From contig NZ_JAHKNI010000011.1 in assembly GCF_018860155.1 (NCBI RefSeq), positions 46,646 through 110,645 on the forward strand: a stretch of DNA of 64,000 nucleotides, written 5' to 3'. The translations under genes were made by a program, and so were the position numbers. Shown in pieces: positions 50,896 to 59,155 of the stretch (position 1 is its first letter; every line of letters begins with the position of its first letter). Source of the DNA: Nocardia albiluteola. Lineage in GTDB: Bacteria; Actinomycetota; Actinomycetes; Mycobacteriales; Mycobacteriaceae. Below the pieces are notes generated by a model. The model saw only the letters and a list, made by a program, of their open reading frames with translations, did no database searches and had not been told where the DNA came from.

Positions 50896-51630
50896 TCATT
50901 CAGGGGGTGCGGCCGCCTCCTGCTCACGTGCCCCCTGGTCCAGCCGGAACGGCGGGTACTCGTCCCGCATCAGCGAGGAGTACGCGCGCACCCGGATGCT
51001 CCAGCGGTTCAGACCCATCACCAGGTCGAACAGCCCGCGCAGGTAGCGGCCGGTGAACAGCAGCCCGATCAGGGCGATGAGCACCAGCACGGCCAGCAGG
51101 GAGATCCCGCCGCCGCCCATCATCCAGTGGCCGTGCCCCCCGCCCACGCCGTGGTGGTGATGGTGATGGCGGTGCCCGCCGCCACCTCCCCAGCGCCAGA
51201 AGCCACCGGCGAAGGCCGCCACGATCAGGTACTGCGGGATCGCGAGCAGCCACCACTTGATCAGCACCAGCCAGCGGTGCAGCTGTTCGGGGTAGTCCAC
51301 CTCGAGATCCGCCGGGTAATTCTCGTCGGGCTTCAGGCTGAACGGCGGATACCGATCGGTGCCCGCGGGCGAGAACGCGTAGAACCGGACACGCCAGCTC
51401 CAGCGCATGACACCCACATTGAAGTCGAAAAGGCCTCGGGGATAACGACGTGTGAACAGAATCGCGAAGAATGCGATGACCGTCACGACGAAGTAGGCGA
51501 TGTGCAGGAAAATCAGCACCACGATATGCGGAATCGCAAGAATCCATTTGATGATCCATTGCCAGCGCGACAGCGCCGGGTCGAGATCACCTCGAACGCG
51601 GACGGGGTAAGCGGGGGTGTCAGGTTGCAT
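50896..51630 (-). CDS. DUF4389 membrane protein with His-rich loop
   Basis: A 244-residue protein with four membrane segments and two copies of the DUF4389 unit, each ending in a Y(P/R)RGLFD motif: RRYPRGLFDFNVGVMRWSWR and GRYLRGLFDLVMGLNRWSIR. Between membrane segments three and four lies a Gly/His-rich stretch with six consecutive histidines, which could bind Zn, Ni or Cu. GAGAGGAG precedes the ATG at 51630. Function unknown. Confidence 0.78.
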   Translation of the reverse strand: MQPDTPAYPVRVRGDLDPALSRWQWIIKWILAIPHIVVLIFLHIAYFVVTVIAFFAILFTRRYPRGLFDFNVGVMRWSWRVRFYAFSPAGTDRYPPFSLKPDENYPADLEVDYPEQLHRWLVLIKWWLLAIPQYLIVAAFAGGFWRWGGGGGHRHHHHHHGVGGGHGHWMMGGGGISLLAVLVLIALIGLLFTGRYLRGLFDLVMGLNRWSIRVRAYSSLMRDEYPPFRLDQGAREQEAAAPPE

Positions 51631-51883
51631 GACCACGCTCCTCTCGGGCGTATCCGGCTCGACGCCGAGCCGCGATACCACCGATTGTTTCGCAACCAGG
51701 TCACGTTCATGGTTCTTTCCGAGGTGGATGTGTCATCGACTGTGATGACACGCGCCGACACTCCGTTTGCTTCGTCACATCCACCCTCTCGTGTTGCGAG
51801 AAGCGGCGTCATGTGTCACCTTGCTTCTGATTGTCCGCAGCTCGGGCCGAAGGCCGTGCGGGGAGCGGGAATGAGGAGTCGAA

Positions 51884-54559
51884 GTGCAATTCCGTCGAGC
51901 ACCATTGTTGCCGAACGGTAGCAAGCAACGTGCCACGACGATCGGGCTGTTGCGTCCGCGCACCATCCGCGGTCAATTGATCCGAGTGCTGGCGGTTTCG
52001 GTCGTCCTGGTGCTCGTCCTGCTGGGTCTGCTGATGGCCGGCCAGGTGCGTGCGTACCGGGCCACCGACAAGACGGTGCGCGCGGTGTCGCTGACGCTGT
52101 CGGTCCAGGACCTGGTGCAGGAGGTGCAGCGCGAGCGGGGCCTGTCCAACGGCATGCTCGCCGGCGACGCGGCGATGCGGCAGGCGCTCGACGCCCAGCG
52201 CCCCGCCACCGACCGGGCCCTGCAGGCGTTGAGCGCGGCACTGGACGACCGCGCCCCGGGCGTCGGCGATGTGCGTGCCGCGCTGCGGGATCTGGCGGCG
52301 CTGAGCGACGAGCGGGCCGGAATCGACGCGCACCGCACCGACCGCACGACCGCCTTCGCCTTCTACACCGATGCGATTACCGCGCTCACCCGCACCCGGC
52401 TCGGACTCGACCACGCCCAGGACGATCAGGTGTGGCGGGGCCTGTCCGCGCTGTACTCCCTGGGCGATGCGAAGGAATTCACCGCGCAGGAACGCGGCTT
52501 CCTCAGCGGCGTCTTCGCCGCCGGCGGGTTCGGCCCCGGCGAGTACGTGCAGTTCCTCGACATCCGGGCCGCGAAACAGGCCGCGCTGGAGACATATCCG
52601 CGCGATGCGACCCCGAGCGAGCGCGTGGCGGTGACCAGTTTGATGCACTCGGCCGACGCGCTGCGCTCCGCCGAGTCGGAGGGCGTCGCCATCGCGGCGC
52701 AGCACGGACCGCTCCTCACGCCGGTCTCCGCGACCGATTGGTGGGCACAGACGAGCTCGGTAATCGATGCGGAGCGCGGCGTGCAGCAGTCGATCGGCGC
52801 CGACATCAATCAGCGCGCCCAGCACCTGCGTCAGATCGCCGAGCGGACCCTGGTCGGATACGGCGTCGGCACCCTGCTCGCACTGCTGGTGCTGGCGCGG
52901 CTGGTCTTCTCCGGCGTGCGGGCCATCGTGCGCCCGCTGGCCGCGCTCGCGGCGACGGCCGACGAGGTCGCCACCCAGCGGCTGCCCGCGCTGATCCGCG
53001 CCTGGCAGGATCCGGACGCGGACGATCCCGGCCCGCCCGAGCCGGTGCCCGCCCCCGAACGCGCGAGCGTCGAGATCGCCCAGGTGGCCGTGGCATTCGA
53101 CCGTGTGCAGACGACCGCCTACGAGCTCGGCGCGGCGCAGGCGACGGTGCGCCGCAACACCACCGAATCGCTGGCCAACCTGGGCCGGCGCAATCAGAAT
53201 CTGCTGCGCCGCCAGCTGGCGCTGATCAGCGAGTTCGAACGCGAGGAGCTCGACCCGCGGGCGCTGTCGAACATGTTCGAGCTCGACCATCTGGCCACCC
53301 GCATGCGGCGTAACGCCGAGAGCCTGCTGGTCATGGTCGGCCAGGCCAGCCCGCGCCGGTGGAGCGAGCCGATCCCGCTGACCGACGTCATCCGTGCGGC
53401 CCTGTCGGAGGTCGAGAACTATCGGCGGGTAGTGGTGCGCCGCGTCGACGACGTGCCGGTCACCGGCGGTGTGGTCAGCGAGCTCGCCCACATGCTGGCG
53501 GAACTGATCGAGAACGGGCTGTCCTTCTCGCCGCCCGAGGTCGAGGTCGAGATTTACGGCCGCCTCGTCGGGCAGCGGTACCTGCTGGCCGTGGTCGACC
53601 ACGGCATCGGCATGTCGCCCGAGCAGTTGGCGGCCGCCAACGCGCGGCTGCGCGGGGAGGCCGACTTCATGGTCGCGCCGACGCGGTTCCTGGGGCACCA
53701 CGTCGTCGGGCGACTGAGCCGACGCCTGGGCATCGAGGTGGAGCTGACGGTCTCGCCGATCAGCGGTGTGGCGGCCCGGATGCTGCTGCCCCTCACGCTG
53801 CTCGCCGGGCCGGTCGCACCCCGCACCTCCCTGGCCCTCCAGTCGGCGCAGGCCGCGTTGCCCGCCGGGGGCTCTCCGACCACACTGTCGGCGAGCGAGG
53901 ACCGCTCGGCGTTGGAAGCGGCCGCACACGACCGTCCGGCAATCGCGGCGGACCACAATGCCCGGGCGCCGTTCGACCCGGCACCGGCGAACGGCTCGAA
54001 CTGGGCATTCTCCGAAAATCCGGTGACCGCAACGGATTCCGCTCCGTACGATGCCTCGACGAACGGCGCGGCGGCCCGCCCGGATCCGTTCCCGACACTG
54101 CCGCCGGGCCGAATCAAGGATTCCCTGAACGCCCTTTCCACGCAACGGAATAGGCATTCGGTGCAGTCGGCCTGGACCAACGGGCAGGCCCCGGGCACCG
54201 CCCCGGCAACCCCCACTCCACGGTCATCGCCTCCGGTGACCGATCCGAATCCAGCTGAGCCGCAATCGAATGCGCCAGGCCATTCGGAACGCGCCGCCAC
54301 CGCCGCGCCGGAAGTGGAACGAACCCGCAACGGTCTGGTCAAGCGCGCCAAGCGGATTCCGTCCCCAACCGCACCGGATCCGGTCGCCGCCACACCCGCC
54401 TCACCGGCGCCGCCGCGACACCGGACATCGCCCGCGGTGGACCACTCCGCCGAGCAGACCAGGGGTATGCTTTCAAGCTTCCGGGCCGGTCATCGGCGCG
54501 GCGAAATGCATGAGCCGGCGCCAATTCCGGCATCCACAGCACAGGAGGACCCCCGGTGA
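51884..54559 (+). CDS. cvnA: Conservon sensor kinase (CvnA-like)
   Basis: An 891-residue protein. The layout is a short start, one membrane segment (residues ~28-48), an extracytoplasmic nitrate/nitrite-sensing-like helical domain (EVQRERGLSNGMLAGDAAM), a second membrane segment (~320-340), a HAMP-like region, a dimerisation helix (NLGRRNQNLLRRQLALISEF), then a HATPase_c domain with ELIENGLSFSPP, DHGIGM and the G2-like region. The usual phospho-accepting His motif is degenerate. The final ~230 residues are Pro/Ala-rich and unstructured. GAGGAG supports the GTG at 51884. First gene of a four-gene conservon. Confidence 0.88.
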   Translation: MQFRRAPLLPNGSKQRATTIGLLRPRTIRGQLIRVLAVSVVLVLVLLGLLMAGQVRAYRATDKTVRAVSLTLSVQDLVQEVQRERGLSNGMLAGDAAMRQALDAQRPATDRALQALSAALDDRAPGVGDVRAALRDLAALSDERAGIDAHRTDRTTAFAFYTDAITALTRTRLGLDHAQDDQVWRGLSALYSLGDAKEFTAQERGFLSGVFAAGGFGPGEYVQFLDIRAAKQAALETYPRDATPSERVAVTSLMHSADALRSAESEGVAIAAQHGPLLTPVSATDWWAQTSSVIDAERGVQQSIGADINQRAQHLRQIAERTLVGYGVGTLLALLVLARLVFSGVRAIVRPLAALAATADEVATQRLPALIRAWQDPDADDPGPPEPVPAPERASVEIAQVAVAFDRVQTTAYELGAAQATVRRNTTESLANLGRRNQNLLRRQLALISEFEREELDPRALSNMFELDHLATRMRRNAESLLVMVGQASPRRWSEPIPLTDVIRAALSEVENYRRVVVRRVDDVPVTGGVVSELAHMLAELIENGLSFSPPEVEVEIYGRLVGQRYLLAVVDHGIGMSPEQLAAANARLRGEADFMVAPTRFLGHHVVGRLSRRLGIEVELTVSPISGVAARMLLPLTLLAGPVAPRTSLALQSAQAALPAGGSPTTLSASEDRSALEAAAHDRPAIAADHNARAPFDPAPANGSNWAFSENPVTATDSAPYDASTNGAAARPDPFPTLPPGRIKDSLNALSTQRNRHSVQSAWTNGQAPGTAPATPTPRSSPPVTDPNPAEPQSNAPGHSERAATAAPEVERTRNGLVKRAKRIPSPTAPDPVAATPASPAPPRHRTSPAVDHSAEQTRGMLSSFRAGHRRGEMHEPAPIPASTAQEDPR

Positions 54560-54984
54560 CCACTCAACTGCCGGAATCCGGTTCACACACCTTCAACTGG
54601 CTGCTCACCGATTTCGTGCGCTCCACCGACGGTGTCCGGGATACCGTCGCGGTGTCCTCGGACGGGCTGCTGATGGCGATGTCGGAGGGGCTGGACCGGG
54701 CCGGCGCGGACCGCCTCGCCGCGATGGTCTCCGGACTGGTGAGCCTGGCCCGAAGCGCCGCGCGCAGTTACGATTTCGATGGCCTGAAGCTGATCATGAT
54801 CGAGATGCGGCGGGGTTTCCTGCTGGTGTCGGCGATCTCCGACGGCAGTTGCATCGGCGTCATCGCCGACAATGACAGCGATGTGGGCCTGGTCGGATAT
54901 CAGATGGCCATCCTCGCCGATCGGGCCGGCGCGATCCTGACCCCGGCACTGATCGCCGAATTACGACAGTCGCTGCGCGGATGA
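54556..54984 (+). CDS. cvnB: Roadblock/LC7 domain protein (CvnB-like)
   Basis: A 142-residue roadblock/LC7 fold protein: NWLLTDFVRSTDGVRDTVAVSSDGLLMAMSEG starts the domain, and MIEMRRGFLLVSAISDGSCIGVIADNDSDVGLV ends it. It starts at a GTG overlapping the kinase stop (GTGA). In conservons this subunit is thought to be the binding partner of the GTPase and the kinase at the membrane. Confidence 0.93.
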   Translation: MTTQLPESGSHTFNWLLTDFVRSTDGVRDTVAVSSDGLLMAMSEGLDRAGADRLAAMVSGLVSLARSAARSYDFDGLKLIMIEMRRGFLLVSAISDGSCIGVIADNDSDVGLVGYQMAILADRAGAILTPALIAELRQSLRG

Positions 54985-55349
54985 TCGACCGCCAGCCTGG
55001 CGACACCGCGGATGCGGAGCACGGAGATACCGGCCCCGTGGTCCGGCCGTTCCTCATGACGGCCGGGCGAACCACCCCGCTGGTCGACGGGCTGCGCGTC
55101 GAAACCCTCATCCGCACAACCCACACCGCACCCTCGGCATCGCTGCGGTTCGAGCAACGGACCGTGGCGCTGCTGTGCCGACACCCCCATTCCATCGCCG
55201 AAATCGCTGCCACACTGCGTGTTCCGATCGGCGTGGCTCGGATCGTGGTCAGCGATCTGATGCTCGCCGGTCACGCGGAGGCGGCGTCGGCCGATGATCT
55301 ATCCACCGCAGCCATCGAGAGGATCAGGGATCTTGTTCGGGCACTCTGA
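54981..55349 (+). CDS. cvnC: DUF742 protein (CvnC-like)
   Basis: A 122-residue DUF742 protein. The features are VVRPFLMTAGRTTPLVDGLRVETLI at the start, then the winged-helix part FEQRTVALLCRHPHSIAEIAATLRVPIGVARIVVSDLMLAGH. The start overlaps cvnB (ATGA). The predicted helix-turn-helix is thought to mediate protein contacts with the GTPase in conservons. Confidence 0.92.
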   Translation: MIDRQPGDTADAEHGDTGPVVRPFLMTAGRTTPLVDGLRVETLIRTTHTAPSASLRFEQRTVALLCRHPHSIAEIAATLRVPIGVARIVVSDLMLAGHAEAASADDLSTAAIERIRDLVRAL

Positions 55350-55944
55350 GACTTCAGCTACACCGGAACCCACCCCGGCCCCACCGGAACAGGCCGCCGT
55401 CTCGGTCAAGATCGTGGTGAGCGGCGGCTTCGGCGTCGGCAAGACCACCTTCATCGGCGCCATCTCCGAGATCGAACCGCTGTCCACCGAGGCCGCGATG
55501 ACCGAGGTGTCGACGGGGGTGGATCCGGAGCAGTACACGGGCAAGACGACCACCACCGTGGCGATGGACTTCGGCCGGATCACCCTGGACCGTTCGCTGG
55601 TGCTGTACATGTTCGGCACGCCGGGCCAGGAGCGGTTCGAATTCCTGTGGGACGACCTGCTCGACGGCGCCCTGGGCGGGGTGATCCTGATCGATACCGG
55701 ACGGATCGAGGATTGCTATCCGGTCCTGGACTTCTTCGAGCGCAACGGCACCCCGTTCGTGGTGGCGGTCAACCGATTCGACGGTGGCGACCGCTTCGAT
55801 CTGGACGAGGTGCGCGAGGCGCTGCGCGTCGATGAATCCATCCATATGGTCGAATGCGATGCCCGCAGCCGCGAGTCGGTGAAGCAGGTACTGGTGGCGC
55901 TGCTGGAACAGGTGCTGGTCCAGCGTCTGGCCCGCGCGAGCTGA
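55333..55944 (+). CDS. cvnD: Conservon small GTPase (CvnD-like)
   Basis: A ~203-residue Ras-like ATP/GTP-binding protein. The P-loop is GGFGVGKTTFIGA, the switch region is SEIEPLSTEAAMTE with TTTTVAMDFGRI, the G3 region MFGTPGQERF (GTPGQ instead of DTPGQ) and G4 NRFD. The likely start is the TTG at 55333, behind AGAGGA and inside the end of cvnC; an ATG at 55294 is also open. It completes the membrane-associated conservon switch. Confidence 0.9.
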   Translation: MFGHSETSATPEPTPAPPEQAAVSVKIVVSGGFGVGKTTFIGAISEIEPLSTEAAMTEVSTGVDPEQYTGKTTTTVAMDFGRITLDRSLVLYMFGTPGQERFEFLWDDLLDGALGGVILIDTGRIEDCYPVLDFFERNGTPFVVAVNRFDGGDRFDLDEVREALRVDESIHMVECDARSRESVKQVLVALLEQVLVQRLARAS

Positions 55945-55973
55945 TCCGCCCACGTCCCGGCGCGGGACACGAC

Positions 55974-56006
55974 ACCGCCCCGGAGTCCGCGGGACGCCGG
56001 GGCGGT
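55974..56006. terminator. Hairpin terminator between the conservon and a small minus-strand gene
   Basis: Perfect 10-base arms ACCGCCCCGG/CCGGGGCGGT with a 13-base loop, 30 bases after the conservon stop and 31 bases beyond the minus-strand peptide gene. Confidence 0.8.
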
Positions 56007-56036
56007 ATGCGAGCGTGCACTCGCGTCAGCTGCGAT

Positions 56037-56150
56037 TTAGCCGAAGGAGCCGGTCCACAGGGTGCTGGCCAGGCCGTGGAAAGCAGCGCTGCCGGTGCTG
56101 AGGACGCCGTTGAGCGCAGCCGAACCAGTGTTGATGATGACCGGGATCAT
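56037..56150 (-). CDS. Small 37-residue peptide with internal 11-residue repeat
   Basis: A short frame (37 codons plus TAA) behind a Shine-Dalgarno-like GAGAGG 11 bases before the ATG. The peptide has no Lys, Arg, Asp or Glu, is Gly/Ser/Ala/Leu-rich, and contains two imperfect copies of an 11-residue unit, NTGSAALNGVL and STGSAAFHGLA, followed by STLWTGSFG. Its composition suggests an amphipathic or membrane-active peptide, perhaps secreted without a signal peptide. It lies in a 400-base gap, is bounded by its own terminator and is less than the usual gene-finder limit. No homologue comes to mind; coding status is inferred. Confidence 0.6.
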   Translation of the reverse strand: MIPVIINTGSAALNGVLSTGSAAFHGLASTLWTGSFG

Positions 56151-56344
56151 AAAAGATCAACCTCTCTTGTCAGGGGCGTGGAACCGTCGGTGCTCCGTAT
56201 TGGACCACCGACCAGGACCACCCTGCTGGGCCGATCTGAGAGTTCACTGATCCGTAGCTGACAAAGGACTGAGAGGTCTCATGTTAAAGATCACCGTAAC
56301 GAGTCGCGCACAACGGGCGATGCAGATCTCGTCAATACCGCCCC

Positions 56345-56665
56345 CTACCGGCGCATTTTCCCTTCCGCGGAGTAGAGACTGATATCGCCGCCCTCGCTCA
56401 GAAAGGCATTGACGAGCATCGGCCTCCGCTCCAGCAACTCCTCAGTTTCGGGAACCGCGGTGGTGATCGAGATCTGCGGGATCGACGCCCAATTCACGAC
56501 GTACCGCTCCGGCGGACCGTCCGCCCCGGACATCGGGGCGAGCCGGAAGACCGACACCGTGCGGCGCTCCATGAGGCCACGCACCACCTCCGCGATTCGC
56601 TCCGGATCTTCCAGCGCGAACAGGAAGGAGAAGGTCAGCTCCGGGGAGGACACGTAGGCGGACAT
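56345..56665 (-). CDS. Hypothetical protein
   Basis: A 106-residue protein of no recognised family. SAYVSSPELTFSFLFALEDPERIAEVVRGLMER begins it and YVVNWASIPQISITTAVPETEELL with AFLSEGGDISLYSAEGK follows, suggesting a compact alpha/beta fold. The frame is open upstream to 56794, but codon bias falls away before the ATG at 56665, so that start is preferred. No strong ribosome-binding site is visible. It is divergent from the DUF4254 gene. Confidence 0.6.
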   Translation of the reverse strand: MSAYVSSPELTFSFLFALEDPERIAEVVRGLMERRTVSVFRLAPMSGADGPPERYVVNWASIPQISITTAVPETEELLERRPMLVNAFLSEGGDISLYSAEGKMRR

Positions 56666-57028
56666 GAAATACCAGGTTACGGAACTTTCGGGCGTGGCGC
56701 AGCCATCTCGCCGCGCCCCCGATAGATCATCGATCTTCGCGAGCACGTGACACGGCCGTAACTGTCTATAACGATTACTCGGCAGCTTGGCCATGAGGGG
56801 TTCGTCCTGTTGCGCGGGCTATCTGGACGCGCTTTCCTGAAAGAGTCCCGTTTCCTGGACTCATTGCTCATCGCATCGTCGCGGATTTCCCGGTTCTCAC
56901 CGTGTCCTTTTGCGGTGGGCTGCCGCGTGCGGGAACAGGGACTGCGCCGGTGCCGGGGAGCGCACCCCCCCAACCTCCCTGGCCCTGGCGCAACCACGGT
57001 CCGATCCCGAAGCAAGGGTGGGAGTGTT
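56666..57028. other. Intergenic region, 363 bases, between divergent genes
   Basis: No recognisable gene is seen. The minus frame that continues the hypothetical protein upstream to 56794 has weak codon bias. The plus-strand frame that runs into the DUF4254 gene is likewise unlikely to be coding before 57029. The region should hold both divergent promoters. I could not place -35 and -10 elements. Confidence 0.45.
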
Positions 57029-57604
57029 ATGGCGACCGAATATGCCGGTAGCCGTATCGGATCCGACGAGCTGCCGTCGGTGGTGGAACTGCTGCGGGCC
57101 TTCCGCGCACCCGTCGACGGGCGAGGCCCGGCCCACGGCCGACATCGTCCCGTGCTGGATGCCGCCCACGAATTGGTCGGCTGTCACGAGCGCCGGTATC
57201 TCGCGCTCGCGGCCGCGCACGCCCCCGGCGCGGGCAGCGATCAGCGGGCCCACTACAGCCAGCTGGTCGACGACATCGACGCCGAACGCGCGAAACAAGT
57301 TGCGGGCATAGACATCTGGGTGGCCGACAATATCGCGCACCGCTCCGGCGCCTCACTGCACACCGAAACCCTCGGCGCGGTGATCGACCGCATGGCGGCG
57401 AAATGGGTTGCGGCACAGGATGCCCTGGGCCTGCCGTGCACCGCCGTCAAGTCCGGCGCGCGTACCCGGGCCGGTATCGGCGGCCCGCACGGGGTGGACG
57501 CGCAGGCCCACCTGCACTGGGTCCAGCTCGCCGAACTGGCCGACGGCTACAAGGATCTGATCACCGACGTGACCGAACACCGGCGGCGGCTGCCGGTGTT
57601 CTAG
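57029..57604 (+). CDS. DUF4254 domain protein
   Basis: A ~191-residue protein with the DUF4254 pattern: PVLDAAHELVGCHERRYLAL, the central YSQLVDDIDAERAKQVAGIDIWVA and HTETLGAVIDRMAAKWVAAQDAL, where HTET-G-V-DR is the family signature. GGGAG precedes the ATG at 57029. Function unknown; members are common in Nocardia and relatives. It converges on the minus-strand 107-residue gene and its stop overlaps that gene's end by four bases. Confidence 0.78.
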   Translation: MATEYAGSRIGSDELPSVVELLRAFRAPVDGRGPAHGRHRPVLDAAHELVGCHERRYLALAAAHAPGAGSDQRAHYSQLVDDIDAERAKQVAGIDIWVADNIAHRSGASLHTETLGAVIDRMAAKWVAAQDALGLPCTAVKSGARTRAGIGGPHGVDAQAHLHWVQLAELADGYKDLITDVTEHRRRLPVF

Positions 57605-57921
57605 CGCCCCGGGTCGACGATCTCGACGTTGGCATCGATGTACGGCTGGTCGGCGGACACCCGTGCACTGGGCGCGGGCTCGTCGATCAGCACGTCGGGC
57701 TCCTCGCGCCCGGCGTTGACGCCGTGCGCGGCCTCGCGGTCGCGCTGCGCGGCCGCGGCGGCCTCCCGCATTTCGATCGCGTCGGTGATCCAGTCACCGA
57801 TCTCCCGGGTCACCTCCGAGACCGTGCCCGTGATGATCGAGGCGATGTTGCCGACGTGCCGCGCCCCCGAGGAGGTCAGCTCCTGGATCAGATCCTTGTT
57901 GCTCTCGAATTTCCCGATCAT
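57601..57921 (-). CDS. Hypothetical protein coupled to the desaturase
   Basis: A 106-residue protein. It starts MIGKFESNKDLIQELTSSGA, has a helical amphipathic stretch (NIASIITGTVSEVTREIGDWITDAIEMREAAAA) and an acidic, probably disordered tail. Its ATG overlaps the desaturase stop by one base (TGATG), so translation is coupled. It could be a membrane-associated accessory of the desaturase or unrelated to it. No family is recognised. Confidence 0.65.
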   Translation of the reverse strand: MIGKFESNKDLIQELTSSGARHVGNIASIITGTVSEVTREIGDWITDAIEMREAAAAAQRDREAAHGVNAGREEPDVLIDEPAPSARVSADQPYIDANVEIVDPGR

Positions 57922-59144
57922 CAAACGCCCGCTTCACTCGGATCCGGCTGTGGCTTGTTTCTCATCACGATAACAGCTGGCTGCGGCGTCTTCCCGGCGA
58001 GCGCGGGCGGCAGCGCCAGGCGAAACAGCTTGAGCCAGACCGAACCGATCTGCTTGCTCAGCGGGCCGGTGTTGTAGGGCAACCCGTACTTCTCGCACAG
58101 GACGCGGACCTCCGGGGCCATCTCGGGATACCGGTTGGCGGGCAGGTCCGGGAACAGGTGGTGCTCGATCTGGTGCGAGAGGTTGCCGGACAGGATGTGG
58201 AACAGCTTGCCGCCGGTGATGTTGGCCGAGCCGAGCATCTGACGCACATACCATTCGCCCCGGGTCTCCTCGGCGGTCTCCTCCTCGGTGAACGTCTGTA
58301 CGCCCGAGGGGAAGTGACCGCAGAAGATGATCGAGTACGCCCACACGTTGCGCACCAGGTTGGCGGTGGCATTACCGGCCAGCGTGGAGACGAACAGCGG
58401 CCCGGACAGCAGCGGGAACACCACGTAGTCCTTGAGCACCTGCCTGCCCGCCTTGCGCCACTGCCCCTTCAGCAGCCGCTTGACCTCGGACCAGGACCGC
58501 TTGCCCCGCACGATGTTCTCGGCCTCGAGATCGTGCAGCATCACGCCCCATTCGAACAGCAGCATCAGCAGGGCGGCGTAGATCGGGTTGCCCAGGTAGT
58601 AGGGATTCCACCGCTGGCCCTCGTCGATGCGCAGGATGCCGTACCCGATGTCGCGGTCGCGGCCGTGGATATTGGTGTATGTGTGGTGCATGTAGTTGTG
58701 CGAATGCTTCCACTGATCGGCCGGGCAGACCGTATCCCATTCGAAGACACGCGAATTCAGGCCCGGTTCCCGCATCCAGTCCCACTGGCCGTGCATGACG
58801 TTGTGGCCGATCTCCATGTTGTCCAGGATCTTGGACAGGCTCAGCGCCGCCACCCCGGCCAGCCAGAACGGCGGCAGGAATCCCAGGTACATCAGCCCGC
58901 GCCCGGCGATCTCGAAACCGCGCTGCGCCTTGATGATCGAGTAGATGTAGTCCCGGTCACGCTCGCCGAGGTCGGCGGTGATGCGGTCGCGCAGCTCGTC
59001 CAGCGCGCGGCCGATGTCCTCGACCTGCTGCGGACTGAGAACCAGCGGGCCGTCCTGGGTTTCGGTCAGTATGGTCGCAGCTCCGCTTCGCTCCGCTGCA
59101 ACCTGTGGTGCTGTGTTCATAGTTCCCTCGCTTCGCTCGCTCAC
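57921..59144 (-). CDS. desA3: Membrane fatty-acid/acyl-CoA desaturase (DesA3-like)
   Basis: A ~407-residue membrane desaturase. The three histidine boxes are HNVMH, HSHNYMHH and HQIEHH, and the two pairs of membrane helices lie between them. It is closest in outline to the mycobacterial DesA3 stearoyl-CoA delta-9 desaturase, which needs the reductase encoded upstream here. It starts at GTG 59144 behind AAGGGGAGAG, giving an N-terminal SERSEG stretch derived from a GAGCGAAGCGAG-type DNA repeat. The ATG at 59120 is an alternative. Confidence 0.9.
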   Translation of the reverse strand: MSERSEGTMNTAPQVAAERSGAATILTETQDGPLVLSPQQVEDIGRALDELRDRITADLGERDRDYIYSIIKAQRGFEIAGRGLMYLGFLPPFWLAGVAALSLSKILDNMEIGHNVMHGQWDWMREPGLNSRVFEWDTVCPADQWKHSHNYMHHTYTNIHGRDRDIGYGILRIDEGQRWNPYYLGNPIYAALLMLLFEWGVMLHDLEAENIVRGKRSWSEVKRLLKGQWRKAGRQVLKDYVVFPLLSGPLFVSTLAGNATANLVRNVWAYSIIFCGHFPSGVQTFTEEETAEETRGEWYVRQMLGSANITGGKLFHILSGNLSHQIEHHLFPDLPANRYPEMAPEVRVLCEKYGLPYNTGPLSKQIGSVWLKLFRLALPPALAGKTPQPAVIVMRNKPQPDPSEAGV

Positions 59145-59155
59145 GGCTCTCCCCT

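Noticed and set aside
51809..54157. 782-codon minus-strand frame opposite the conservon kinase
   Set aside because: Antisense shadow; the plus strand shows membrane, HAMP and ATPase motifs and couples to cvnB.
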